This document shows positions 45,559-56,395 of a stretch of DNA of 64,000 nucleotides, one piece after another. Every line of letters starts with the position of its first letter. Positions within the stretch are counted from its first letter, which is position 1. The stretch is from Silene latifolia (Eukaryota; Streptophyta; Magnoliopsida; Caryophyllales; Caryophyllaceae): the NCBI RefSeq assembly GCF_048544455.1, contig NC_133534.1, positions 84,783,637 through 84,847,636 on the forward strand. The letters are read 5' to 3'. The position numbers and the translations under genes were made by a program. The notes beneath the pieces are model-generated. The model worked only from the letters and a program-made list of their open reading frames with translations. It searched no databases and was not told the DNA's origin.

Positions 45559-47315
45559 TGATCGGTCCGTTTCGTGTTCACAATTGAATAGATGTTGTCG
45601 TTGGGTCACGTCCGAATAAAAACACAATTTATTGCTTAACAAACAACTCTACAATTAGTAAAGAGGCAAGTAAAGGTCGGATCCCAAGGGATGGGAATTG
45701 AGATGAGATTTCTATTGAAACTAGTGGTGTCCTAGGGGTGTCACAATTTGGGTTGATGTAGAAGGTCACTAACTAAATAGCAATGAAAATAAATAAGCAA
45801 GATGAATTAAAAGGGTTGTAAACAATTGATAAAAAGCACTAGGGTGTCATGGGATCATAGGGGAATTATGGGAATTGATCATACAAACATGTTCTCAAAT
45901 TATAAGCAAGCAATTATTGTTGTGATGGATTGAGTTGGGTTATATCTTACAATCCTAGGAAAGTTTGGGTCCCGGAGCCGAATCGATTAGATTGTACAAC
46001 ACCTACAAGTCGACTTAATCTTCCCTACTCAACAACATGCATGGTCTAATGAGATTCGAGTTGGTTTATGTCTTACAAATCTGATTGAAAAGATAAGTGA
46101 TGGGTAAAAAATGCAAGGATTCATAGGCTCACATTTCATCAAACATAACATGTGCATGAGTTGAGATCAAAACAAGCAAGCAAATAAACCATGAAAGCAT
46201 ATTAGTTTAAGCATGAATCATTCCCCATGTTGGTTTCCCCTAATTACCCATTAACCCTAGCTAGGTCACTACTCACTCATTATCATGTTAATCATGCTAG
46301 CAAGGTTGTCAATCATACCAACAAAAGGAAACATGATGAATAAATGAAAGTAATTAACAATAATTAAAAAGGGATTAAGAGTATTATACCTACTAATTAT
46401 TTCAATAATAAAGCAAAGAATAAAAGAAGTACTTGATGCTTGATTGAGAGGTTGTCAATCTCCCAATAATAACCCAAATAATCTTCAATTACCAAAAATA
46501 AAGGATGAACAAAAGAGAGATTAAGGAAATAAAACTTGTATTAAAACTTGATTAATTGTTGATTACAATATTAAAGAGAGATTTGATTGATATTAACTAC
46601 TCTAATAATTGATAAGAAGAACATCCTCTTCTAATTAGACTAATGGGGTATTTATAGTGGAAATTAGGTGGATGAATTAGGGTTAACTAAGGGCTAAACT
46701 AGTAATTACACTTTTTAGATTGAGCAGGGAGAAGCCGGTATTTTTCGAAGGAAGGGCTTCTTTCTTTGATGCATGAAGAGACGAATTCGTGCTGGGTTGG
46801 AATCCGGGCGTATTGGTGTCGGGACGGGCGGATTGTAGCAGGGGAAGACGGGCGTCTTCGAGGGAATCCTGGCGGATTCTGGTGGCTGCTTACCCGGGCG
46901 TCTTTGAAGGAAGACGCACGGATTGTGCTGTGGAGGACGGGCGGATTCATGGCAATCCGCTCGGATTGTAGCTCAGCATCGTTTCTTCTTCTTTTCTTCC
47001 CTTTTCTTCATAAAATCCTTGGGGATTTCCTTGGGGATGCAAGGATCCTTTCTTCAACATTGCTCATCTACTATAATATGTACAAAGGCCTTCTAATCTT
47101 GTCTCTCCTTGATGCCTGGTCATTGAATTCAATCAATTTAGTCTCGTTTTGCCATGAAAATGCAAGATTTGCACTCCTTTCCTACCAAGGGATCAAAATC
47201 TCAAAGAATATGCAAAACAAAGAACTAAAGACAATAAATGACCCAAATATGCACTAAAAAGCATGGGAACAAGGCTAATTCGGGGGCTAAATATGCGCTA
47301 ATTATGGTCACATCA
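45559..47315 (-). repeat. Array C right LTR
   Basis: Third 1757-bp copy, followed by AATAC at 47316-47320. TATA at 46649-46656, motif cluster 46800-46968. Confidence 0.95.
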
Positions 47316-47320
47316 AATAC

Positions 47321-47612
47321 GTAGGCAATCCTTCACAGGATACAACCCATTCATTTTAAATGTAAATAGAAGGACATTTGCAAATGCATTTGGAATTCGA
47401 CAAGAATAATGATAGAAAATCATAACGGTTTCATAACCAATCAACCTCTTTTATTTCATTTCTTTAAATAATAATATGCCACATAATATAAAAAATAAAA
47501 TAGGCTAGGATTCTAAAAACCCCACCTTTTTATTACAATAATAATAATAATAAATAATAATAAAGACTTTGGCTATTCTTCCATTTTCCCTTTGCCTTTG
47601 TCATTTTTATCA
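47321..47612 (+). other. Element D sequence right of array C
   Basis: AT-rich non-coding sequence resuming D after AATAC, with an AAT microsatellite-like stretch near 47535-47560. Confidence 0.6.
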
Positions 47613-47614
47613 TA

Positions 47615-47907
47615 CTCCCTCCAATTTTCTAATATCTTCCCCTTTTTTTGGGCACAAAAAATAAGAAAGGGGAAGAAAGAGGAATAAAGTATTGGTAAAT
47701 ATTGTAAATTGTAAAGATTATAGGAGAGAGAAAATAATAAAGAATGAATAATGATTAAAAGAATGGATAAAGTAGTGGGAGTTGTTGATTTTTATGAGAG
47801 AGAAAATAATAAAATAATGAATAAAACTTATCAAAAAAGGAAAGAGGGAAGATAATCAAACTTGTGTAAAAAAGGAAAGAGGGAAGATAATAGGAAATTG
47901 GAGGGAG
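47615..47907. mobile_element. Stowaway-like MITE
   Basis: 293 bp with terminal inverted repeats starting CTCCCTCCAATTT and ending AAATTGGAGGGAG, flanked by TA on both sides (47613-47614 and 47908-47909), as expected for a Tc1/mariner-type MITE. No coding capacity. Inside the right end, an AAAGAGGGAAGATAAT phrase is repeated about 38 bp apart. It is inserted in the C-terminal coding region of the antisense gene that starts at 49375. Confidence 0.85.
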
Positions 47908-47909
47908 TA

Positions 47910-49375
47910 TTTCTTGTCCTGACCTCGAGCCGGACGTTCTTGCGCCACTTCAGACCTAATCACCAACGGTCTCTCTCGTGGTCTAGCCTTGCCATTCTTG
48001 TCAACCACCATCTCGACGGCAGGTGAAGTCTTCGGTTTCTTCGAAGGATGAACAACTCGAAACCCGGCTTCTTCCTCTCCCTCAGTCAGATGCTTCTCTT
48101 TCTCCTTTTCTACATCACGAACCTTGTAGTCAACAGGCTCGCGTTTTCTCAATCTCTCGCGCTCCTCCGGAGTAGTAGCTTTCCTCCACCGCAGATAGGA
48201 ATCCGACACCCATAGAGCACTAACCAAAGAGTTCAAGAACCACATATTTCTTTGAGCCCATTTGCTGGCCCATTCTCTTCGACTCTTAGTAGTAAGCGCC
48301 ACGGCAGTCTGCGGAAAGTGTCAAGCTTCAGAATCATCTGCTTCAATCCAAGCTGCCTCATCAACCTCTCCGGGAAGATGCATATCATAAACTCCAAGCC
48401 AAGAATGCGCACAGACCGGGTAGAATTCAAGGATGATACTCCAGTGACAGATTTAAGATGCCACCATGGTACGATCCATCTAATCAAGGGACCATCGTCA
48501 CTCTTCAATTTGTTTTCCCAATAGTTGCAGACTCGAGTGAAGTCCACCATGTAGAGCCTAGTCCTCATTGCAATTGAGCGAGCATGATAAGCAGGAACAT
48601 TAACTGGGGGCTCGATCAATCGAAGACGCTCCATAAGCCAGACCTACCAAAAGCAGGTATTAGAAAAAAAAAGAGAGAAAAAAAAAAAAAAACGAAAAAA
48701 GAGAAAAAAAAAGAAAAAAAGAGAGAAAAAGAGTTCTTTTACCTGCAAAATAATGGGACTTCCCAGATAAGGAAGGTCACGGTTGGCTTTCCTGTTATCT
48801 AACCCCAACAGGATCTCTCCTAGACACAGGCAAGCTGGGCTCCTGCGCAGCTCCAATTGCTCAATCAGGCTCAAATAACGAGGATCACCTCTCAAATCCT
48901 CATCAACGTGCCCCTGAAGGACATACACATGTAGTAGGCAAAATCCGAATGCCCTTCGCTTGGCAACATAAGAGATAGTGGGATCTGCCTTATTGATGAA
49001 TCGATCAATGAAGTCCAACATTCGCACTCCCTTTAAGGTCACAAGACGGTCCACCTCAGCTCTTGTCAACCCAAGCAAATCCCTAAACTTGTTTTTATAT
49101 CCTTGAGAAGTAGAGGGAATAGCAGGCAAATGTTCCGGGTCCCAAGCACCAATCGCAGCAATTTCTTCGGGAAATGGGCAAATATCGCCTCCAGGGAAGG
49201 CAAATAAGTGATAATTCGGGTCCCAATAATCAAGACAAGAATCTAGGAACGGTTTGACCACCTTGATCAATTTCAAGCTCAAAAGTGATCCAAAATTATA
49301 AGCACCCATGTCATGTTTCTCCACATTAGAGAACTCATTTGTCCATTCTTTTAGACGAATTTCGAGAGTATTCAT
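47910..49375 (-). pseudogene. Antisense gene 2 of element D (unknown function, two exons, broken)
   Basis: Start ATG at 49375 (MNTLEIRLKEW). Exon 1 runs to 48743 and ends CAG before GTAAAAG. The intron (48742-48644) has a striking pyrimidine tract on this strand (the A/G run at 48660-48735). Exon 2 opens at 48643 after TTGGTAG. N-terminal signatures LDYWDPNYHLFAFPGGDICPFPEE and WDPEHLPAI recall the antisense ORFs of Tat-branch elements and the plant-mobile-domain relatives, but I cannot name the family firmly. The C-terminal part is Lys/Glu-rich and helical. Breaks: a frame change near 48308, and the MITE at 47907 cuts off the end. A TATAAATA box at 49461-49468 (minus strand) lies upstream. 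Confidence 0.65.
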
Positions 49376-49460
49376 GATGTATGCTTATTTTGAGAGCTTT
49401 ATGTAATAAGACGAAGGAAATGCAGAAGAATTATGTGAATAAAACCTCCCTCGACGTCTC

Positions 49461-49534
49461 TATTTATACTAAAAGCTGTTTCCTAAAATATGTCAGGACG
49501 GATACACTGGGGAACAGGCGCAGCACCTGCTGCG
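49461..49534 (-). promoter_or_regulatory. Promoter of antisense gene 2: TATA box and one D-type palindrome
   Basis: Minus-strand AGTATAAATAGAGACG at 49470-49455 is almost the same as the LTR promoter of D (AGTATAAATAGAGACC at 54281). About 50 bp upstream is one palindrome CGCAGCACCTGCTGCG (49519-49534). Confidence 0.65.
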
Positions 49535-50007
49535 CCTCTTCCTCAGCCTTATTTCTGTGTTTTTCCGCGTTGGATCTTTCATAATTCCTCAAATAATAAT
49601 TTCCTATTCATACGGGTTATTATTTTGGTAAATCCGTCAAATTGCCATGTTTCGTGTTTCCTAATTCCACGGGCACGCATTTCGAGGCGATATCGACATT
49701 TTCGTCATCTTAGCACGCTTATCCATTTCCATTTTTTAATTTTCTTTTGGGGAATCATTTCACCAATTTAATTTATTCATTTTCAAACTTATACATTTCT
49801 TTTTAATTTTCTTTTTTGGGGAATCATTTCACTCCCGTTTCACATTACATTTCAAACTTATATGTTTCTATTTTTTCCTTTTTTAGGGGGTAGCCCTCCT
49901 TACCGTCCGGTCATTTCCGGCAATTTTTTTGCATTTTTTGTTTTGCGCTAATTTAGGCCATGTGACCTGCATTTCAAAAGAAGAGATTCTTAAACGATTG
50001 GACAAAC
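49535..50007. other. Spacer between the two antisense genes of element D
   Basis: AT-rich non-coding sequence with a repeated phrase TTAATTTTCTTTTGGGGAATCATTTCA (about 49735 and 49804). It would hold the 3' end of the PMD gene transcript and upstream sequence of gene 2. No ORF of note. Confidence 0.5.
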
Positions 50008-52621
50008 TCAAGCAAATGTGTTCTTACACAAAATTATACAAGTTAGGAGACTCAACCTCCGAATCAGATGCTGCCACTCGTTTAGACCAGCATCTCTCAC
50101 CACCGCATCAAAGTCACGAAGCTCAGAGATCATCGTCATCCCCGTCGCGTCAGTGTACTCAAGGGTCTCGTGGTACTCTGGGGGCTCGATGCCCGCCGCC
50201 TCGACCTCCTGCAAAGTCAAATGATTTCCTTTAACCGATGATCATTCATCGTGTTCTCAAAATGATCAAAAGTAAGAGTAACACACACTCACCAGAAAGA
50301 AGGAGGGCGTCACCACCAACGCCTGCCAGGTCAGCCTCCCTCTCAGCCTCAGAAGGCTCCCTGAACATCGTCCGAGGAGGATTGATGGGAACCCTCAAGA
50401 CATCCTGAGAGCATTGACGAGCCAAACGCTCGCCCAAGTACCACACATCACCCATCGGCGCCCTAAGCAGCAACCGTCTCGAGCTCCTAGGTCGAAGGAC
50501 CTCAGCCACAAAGGGAGGAGCATCAGCGTAGTCCACCCAAGGCCTGGGCACCCACTAGGAAAATCAAACGAAGGGTCATTCTTATGATCAGTTCTAAAAG
50601 TAAAGAAGAAAGACAAACAATGCAAGGTAAAATACTCACACCGTCCAACTGAAGAGCGTTCACCTCCCATCGACAGACGTAGTGAAAGGAACGCCGACTC
50701 CTCGTACGGCACATCACCCAATCCCTCAAAACGGGATAGGCCCTCTCCACCGGCTCCGTCCTCTTGGACGCGAGGCTCAAAAAGTAGGAGTACACCCACG
50801 CCTGTAAAACAAGATAATCAATAAATTTCTTTCGTGATTCGATAAGAAAAGGAAATGATCTTTCATGAAATGAAATGAAGGTTCATACCTCCAACAACAG
50901 TCCGGGGCCAATAGCGGCAGGAGAAGTCCCCTTCTCCATCAACTCCGGACGAACCATGGCCCTCATAAAGCGAATGAGGACCGCAAAACCTGCAGTGACC
51001 CAGTCCCAACGGCCTAGGTCGCTCAGGTCAGAAAGAAAAGGAAGGAGCTTTGTTGATAGCCTCTCTCTTGTCTCCAAAGTAGATCGAAGACAGGAACCAC
51101 CAGAGCCACAAGCGGACTCTTGCTCTGCAGTACAGGGAGGGGGAGCCGTCTCCCTCCCCTCGATCACCACCGACGTCAAGGTCTTCCCCGCAAAATAGTC
51201 CCGGATGTAGGAACTAGGCACCAACCCGGGTACCGCAGCAGCCTTCGACATCAAGTTCCAGCCGATCAATCTCCCAGCCTCAGCCGAGTCTATCCTCATG
51301 GTTGTCTCCGGCCACTCCACCACCTCAGTCCCACACGGCAAACCAGAAATCATGCCGTAATCGTCCAACGTGACCCCAACCTCACCAAAAGGCATGTGAA
51401 ATGTGGAGGTCGTGTCCCAAAACCGATCCAAGAAAGCTTGGACTAGGTTGAGGTTAGCCCGAAGCTTCCTCCTCGTAATATCCCTCCAAGCTTACACCAA
51501 AGCACCGAACGCTCCCCGCTCGATGATGGCTCACTCCTCAGCCGACAGCCTCTCGGAGCACCCCATCGCCGTCGTGTAGCCCGAGAACGATCTGATGTTC
51601 TCGGCCTCCTATTTGGATTCGAAACAAAAGCTATATTTAGCTTGAATGAAGAAGAAAATGAATAACAAGAAGAAATGAAAGAAGATGAGTGAAGAGTGAT
51701 GAGTTCGATTTACCAAGCTCTTCACCGTCCTGTAGGACAGGTGACCCTCTGCAGCCCAAAGTAGGTGCCTGCTGTCCCAAGTCTCAGCCCACGCAGGTGC
51801 TCCCCTCAGCTGGCGACCACCCCGTCTAACGTTGGCCTGTCTCGGGGCCTCCTCCTCCTCAAGAACCACCTCCTCAAGGACCTCGTCCTCAGCAGCCGTC
51901 ACCGCGGTGGTAAAAGCCTGCTCTAACACCTCCTCAAGCGAACGAGAAGGGTCAATTGCAGTATCCACGTCCATGGGAGCTCTCCTTGACGTAGAAGCCT
52001 CATCACCTGCAAATTAAAGTGAATTTGGGCCGCGTCAAATGACGACAAGGCTTAATTAGGGGATTGTCGAGTTTTCAAAACTCCGAAATCGCTCTTTTCT
52101 CGCCATCTTTGGCCATTTTCCCATAAACTCGACCACTCATGTGGTAATTTGGGTCAAGTCAAGCCTACATTGAAGCCTAGTCATGGGTTCGAGTCGGAAT
52201 TTCGACAGCATTTCGTTATAACGGCGATTATGCCCTAGGAAAGTGTACTAAAAAAGCCGTCACAAATCAAAATTCCGAGATGATAGGAAGTTTGCCCATC
52301 ATACAAGGATTCCAAATATCAAGTTTCGTCACAAATGGGCAATCCAAAGGCTATTTTCGAAGCGATTTACGGTTTAGCTGTGAGACCGTCTCAATTTCAC
52401 TCAAGTGCTCAAAACTCAACAAAAATTCGAAACAAATACATGGTTATGATCCTTATACTATCAATTAGCCATTTACAAGGTCAATTTTGCAAGGCAAAAT
52501 CATTTGGGGGAAAGCCCCAAATTTTCGACATAATTAGGGTTGAAAACCTTAATTTGTCGGTCCAATTTGATCAATTATAGAAGATTAATGCAAAAATAAT
52601 ACACATACCTCGATTAGTCAT
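50008..52621 (-). pseudogene. Antisense plant-mobile-domain gene of element D, six exons, one in-frame stop
   Basis: Best model on the minus strand: exon 1 52621-52609 (MTNR), exon 2 52006-51714, exon 3 51608-50889, exon 4 50801-50640, exon 5 50554-50293, exon 6 50208-50008. All introns have GT and AG ends. Exon 2 is acidic. Exon 3 carries the plant mobile domain signature FLDRFWDTTSTFHMPFGEVG, VTLDDYGMISGLPCG and a long conserved block to LLLE. Exon 4 gives AWVYSYFLSL and VNALQLDG, exon 5 WVPRPWVDYADAPPF. A TAA at 51492-51494 stops exon 3 just before the signature; the exon 5 to 6 frame is not clean. PMD proteins are domesticated or carried transposon proteins with roles in silencing in Arabidopsis (MAIN/MAIL family). 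Here it is carried by a retrotransposon. Confidence 0.72.
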
Positions 52622-53539
52622 GGCAAATGCAAGTTATTGATCAAATTTTGACGAGAAATGATTGGAATTTGAGAGAGAAATTGATCAAATTGTGTTTCGA
52701 AATAATGAAACAAAACCCCTGTTTCATCGAGTTTTTACTCAGGAATGCCACGTCCAGGAAAAGACGCAGTAAGTGCTGCGCCTCTTCCAAAAGACGCAGC
52801 TCTTGCTGCGCTTCTTCCTCAGTTTTCCTCCATATGAATTTTTGAAGATTCGTTATAAGTTCGTTATTTTGTGGGCCCATCTTTTGTGCGCCTCTTCTTT
52901 GATGTCATATCATATATTTGGTCCGTTTGACATTTATCTTCGCCCAGACCCGTATTTCCAAGCCAATTGCAAACTGTCGCCATATTTTTACCAAGACCTT
53001 TCTTGTTACAACGAGCGAATATTCTCTGACAGGTGTTTCGACACACCTCTATTCTGTTCCCCCAGCGAGAGTACACGGAGAGACATTCCCTCTCGAGACA
53101 TGGAGATCAGTTCCCGATTATGTTCCCCCAGCGAGAGTTCACGGACAGGAAATCGTCCCTCTCGAGACATGGAGATCAACATCGACCCCAAGCTCTTCCG
53201 AAGTTTGTTTGAAGCCGACCCAAGCAGATTTCTCCCAGCAGTTCTTGACTACGTCCTGCTGCCTCCTCCCAATATCACGTTTTATTTCCCCTGGAGTTTT
53301 AAGGAACTTCAGGTATGGTCTCTTCTTATGGCTGGCGAGCCTCCTTACGTAGTCTAATGGACTTTAAACGACCCTCCCCGATAGTCGACAGACTCTAAAA
53401 TGTTCCCGACGACAGGTCCTTGGCTCAGACCCCTTGAGTCGCCTCGCGTCGCCATAGTCGTCAGGTTGTAATCTTCAATTGACCCGATGGCTATACTTTG
53501 ACTTTTGCCTTGTCCATGCCTCAGTCAAAGTGGGGGCTC
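52622..53539. other. Region between antisense PMD gene and 3' LTR of element D
   Basis: Contains a D-type motif pair at 52765/52795 (30 bp apart, about 145 bp upstream of the PMD start), a 66-bp-period direct duplication at 53054-53178 (each copy has CCCCCAGCGAGAGT and CCCTCTCGAGACATGGAGAT), and the polypurine tract AAAGTGGGGGCTC ending at 53539. A plus-strand ORF at 52773-53357 spans the duplication but has no family resemblance. Confidence 0.65.
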
Positions 53540-56130
53540 TGTAGATACCTCATTTCTGCACCTCCCGCAAAATACTCGGTGATGATTGGACCGCATGTTT
53601 GGTACACGGAACGATTTATGACAATTCGTAAGTTTATCGTCAAGTGATTGCTCAATTACTTGTGTCTACCTCATGGTCGTCATCTAGGTGTCATTACGGT
53701 CGTTTTGGCAGTAATTAGAGTACATTTGGAGTCCGGATCAAAAACCGTCTTCAATTCCTAAAACCGTCAAATCCCGAGTCAAAAAGCAATGTGCTTATCT
53801 ACCTAAGGTTAGGATGTCATAAATGTTGAGATTATAACTCATTTCGAGTCCCATGTCACTTCATTGGGCTAAACTTAAAGTTTACATTACAAAATGTGTA
53901 TTTCATTTAGTTAAAATGACAACTCGACTTTTAGGCCCATTTTACAAGGTGATAACGTCTTTTTTGGGTCAGGCCTATTTCACAGAAAGTTCTAGATCTT
54001 TCTTTTAGCTTTCCAACGCCACAAAATCACCTTATTCCGAGTCTTGTAGAGAAAGTTATGCCTAAAATACAACAGGCTGTCAAACGCGTTTTCTACGCGC
54101 AGAGGAACCTACCCGAAAAAGGACGCAGCAAGTGCTGCGCCTCTTCCAAGGGACGCAGCACCTGCTGCACCTTTTCCCAGGGCTTTCTTTTTGTCCAAGT
54201 TTCCATGTTTTAACCTAAGTCGGTTATTTCCGGATCTTTCCTTCTGTATCCTAGTCTTACCATATTTCCTCCGTGTGATTAGTATAAATAGAGACCTTCG
54301 GTCTCACATATTTCTCACGTGAGTGTCCGCCCTTCTCTTCTCCCTTTGCATTCTGGACCATGCTCTTGCTTTTTAGCGTCTACGTGCTTGAACTTTTGAC
54401 CACGTAAGCTTGGATCCTTCTGAGTACCAGCCTCGTTTTGCATGACCGACCAATTTGACCAACTCCACATCAATCAACTTTAATCAATCTTATTCGTTTT
54501 CCTCCTAGAGGGCACTTTCGTCTACATTTTAGTCGAGCATCACTAAACGTTAACTTAGTTCATCTCGTTTCGTCAAACATGTAAGTCTGAGGGTGTAAAT
54601 CCTTCTTTTGTTTATTGTTCTTTATTTATCGTAATGAATATTGTAAGATTTATGTCGAAAGTATTCTTAAAACCGATTTGTAAAACCTTGTTTAAAAAAC
54701 CCTTTTTACGGATTATCAAAAGACAACCGTCGAGAAAGGACGCAGCAACTGCTGCGCCTCTTCGAAGGGACGCAGCACCTGCTGCGCCTCTTCGTGAGGC
54801 TGCCGCAGTTCCTGCTTCCTTTCTTCTTCCTTCGTCTTTTGATAATTCGTTTGTTTTGTTTCGTTTTCAATTGTTCATTGTTTCATTAACATAACAATTT
54901 GAATATGATAATTTGGCCTGTAATCATTCATTGATCATCATTAATTAATTCGTCTTTCAAAATCCCGACTTAAATCCCTTATAATCCATATTTGCGGGTT
55001 TTCGTCATTAAGTCAATTCGGGTTTTAGTGATTCGATTTACGCATATTGAATCTCTGGAATTCATCCTTGATAAATTTGCATCTGTTATTTACCGTCACC
55101 ATCATTAATTCATAATTAATAACTTGTTTAACCTAATTAATTTTTTTGGTTTGTTTAATTCTTTAATTAGTCCCATCTTGTAAATAATTCGTTCTAATCG
55201 GTTTCATTCATGTTTTATCGTTTTCATGACCTAAATCACATGTAAATAATATGTTAATCACTTTCATCCGAGGCAAATACCATTAACCGATCATTAAATT
55301 CACCAATGAACATTAACGAGATATGGTTCCGGCTTCACAGCCAGAACTCAACCCAGGAACAGACGCAGCAACTGCTCCGCCTCGTCCAAAGGACGCAGCT
55401 CTACTGCGCCTGTTCCCGGTTGATTTCTGTCTCCCGTTTCTGCCTTGACCTAGTTTATTAGTTTACGTATTTAATTTACTATTATTTGTATTATCATGCA
55501 TAATCTGTTCGTTTACTCATTTATTCTTTCTTTTTCCAAATTATCCGTTTTAAATGTATTTTCGACATAAATCAATAAATCCGATGTAATTATTGTAATT
55601 TTTCTTTATTGTATTCTTATTGTATTTCTTTTATCGTATTGCTTGTATGCTCTCACATGTAATTAACCTAAAATTCTACCTCGACATTAATGCATGTTAA
55701 ATTACGTGTCTACGGACTTAGTTAATTCTCACATGCTAGGATTAATTTATTGGATGTTGCATTGCATGCATATAAATCGACAACTTATCAAGTATAGACG
55801 ATTTTCCCCAATCATTATTAGAGGCCGCTATCGAGGCGGGCGGGATTAGGTGTTCGATCAAAAGAGCTTCCTAATACGTACCCTCACCCCATACTCTAGA
55901 TCTCTGTGAACATCCGTGTTCATTGGCATCCACGAGAGTCATTCTAGATATAGAATGCTGAGGGTGACGAGTGCTTAGTGTTCATGTCATTACTTTGTGT
56001 CTTGACATGACGCGAAGTATTCGAACGGTTTCCAATTTCCCACAATAAATTGGTGGCAACTCCACAAATGCAAAACAAATAAAGAGGAAAAGCTTGCTTC
56101 GCTTTTCGCCCCCGTGGGCCCGCGTCCACA
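53540..56130 (+). repeat. 3' LTR of element D (2591 bp, complete)
   Basis: Begins TGTAGATACCTCATTTC after the polypurine tract and ends CGCGTCCACA. The last 806 bp match 19763-20578. Contains TATAAATA at 54283-54290 and three CGCAGCA/TGCTGCG pairs at 54124/54154, 54741/54771 and 55364/55394, all spaced 30 bp. Confidence 0.9.
54283..54306 (+). promoter_or_regulatory. TATA box and start-proximal hairpin in element D LTR
   Basis: TATAAATA followed by GAGACC-TTC-GGTCTC, a perfect 6-bp stem with a 3-base loop where the transcript start would be. A motif pair lies 115-160 bp upstream. Confidence 0.6.
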
Positions 56131-56167
56131 ATGAGTAGACGCCCTCATATCAAAACAGTGCCTATTG

Positions 56168-56395
56168 TGTAACACCCTGTATTTTATTAAAATATTTTAT
56201 TATAAAAATATTTTATTAAATTAATTATATCGAAGTGTGTGGATGTATTTTGGAAATATTTATATTTATCGCTTCCATTCTATATTTTATTATTTCTCAA
56301 TTTAATCTACTTTTGATTGGGTTAAAATGTCCGTGCACAATTTTACTATTTGTATTTAATAATTTCTTTTCTATAATAAGCTCTCCTTACGTTTT
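56168..56395 (+). repeat. Partial LTR-like sequence beginning TGTAACACCC
   Basis: TGTAACACCCTGTATTTTATT followed by AT-rich sequence, a start common to Gypsy LTRs. It is cut at 56396 by a second sequence with a similar start. No internal region is visible, so it is a fragment. The 37 bp between D's end (56130) and this point is unassigned flank. Confidence 0.45.

Larger units (their letters stand above)
26794..47315 (-). mobile_element. Array C: tandem dimer of an Athila-like retrotransposon (LTR-internal-LTR-internal-LTR)
   Basis: Three LTRs of identical length (1757 bp each: 26794-28550, 36177-37933, 45559-47315) separate two internal regions of about 7.63 kb. The whole block is flanked by one target duplication, AATAC (26789-26793 and 47316-47320); the middle LTR has no duplication of its own. 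All genes read on the minus strand. This arrangement is what unequal recombination between LTRs of one inserted element would give. Each unit holds gag-protease and a separate downstream ORF, but no RT, RNase H or integrase. Confidence 0.93.
19763..56130 (+). mobile_element. Element D: Tat-like Ty3/Gypsy retrotransposon with antisense genes, interrupted by C and a MITE
   Basis: The 3' LTR is complete (53540-56130). The right part of the 5' LTR is 19763-20578; the rest lies upstream of element A, outside the window. Primer site, gag, RT, a Gypsy RNase H plus a second archaeal-type RNase H, and integrase lie on the plus strand. The double RNase H is the hallmark of the Tat/Ogre branch. Between pol and the 3' LTR are two minus-strand, intron-containing genes. 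Array C (26794-47315) and the MITE (47615-47907) are later insertions. Many stops show that this copy is dead. Confidence 0.88.

Noticed and set aside
48660-48735. Purine-rich run as a polypurine tract or microsatellite
   Set aside because: It sits in the intron of antisense gene 2 and reads as a pyrimidine tract before the AG acceptor on the coding strand.
51609-51974. Treating antisense ORFs at 50-52 kb as separate small genes
   Set aside because: Clean GT-AG borders and compatible frames at most junctions join them into one spliced gene with the PMD signature.
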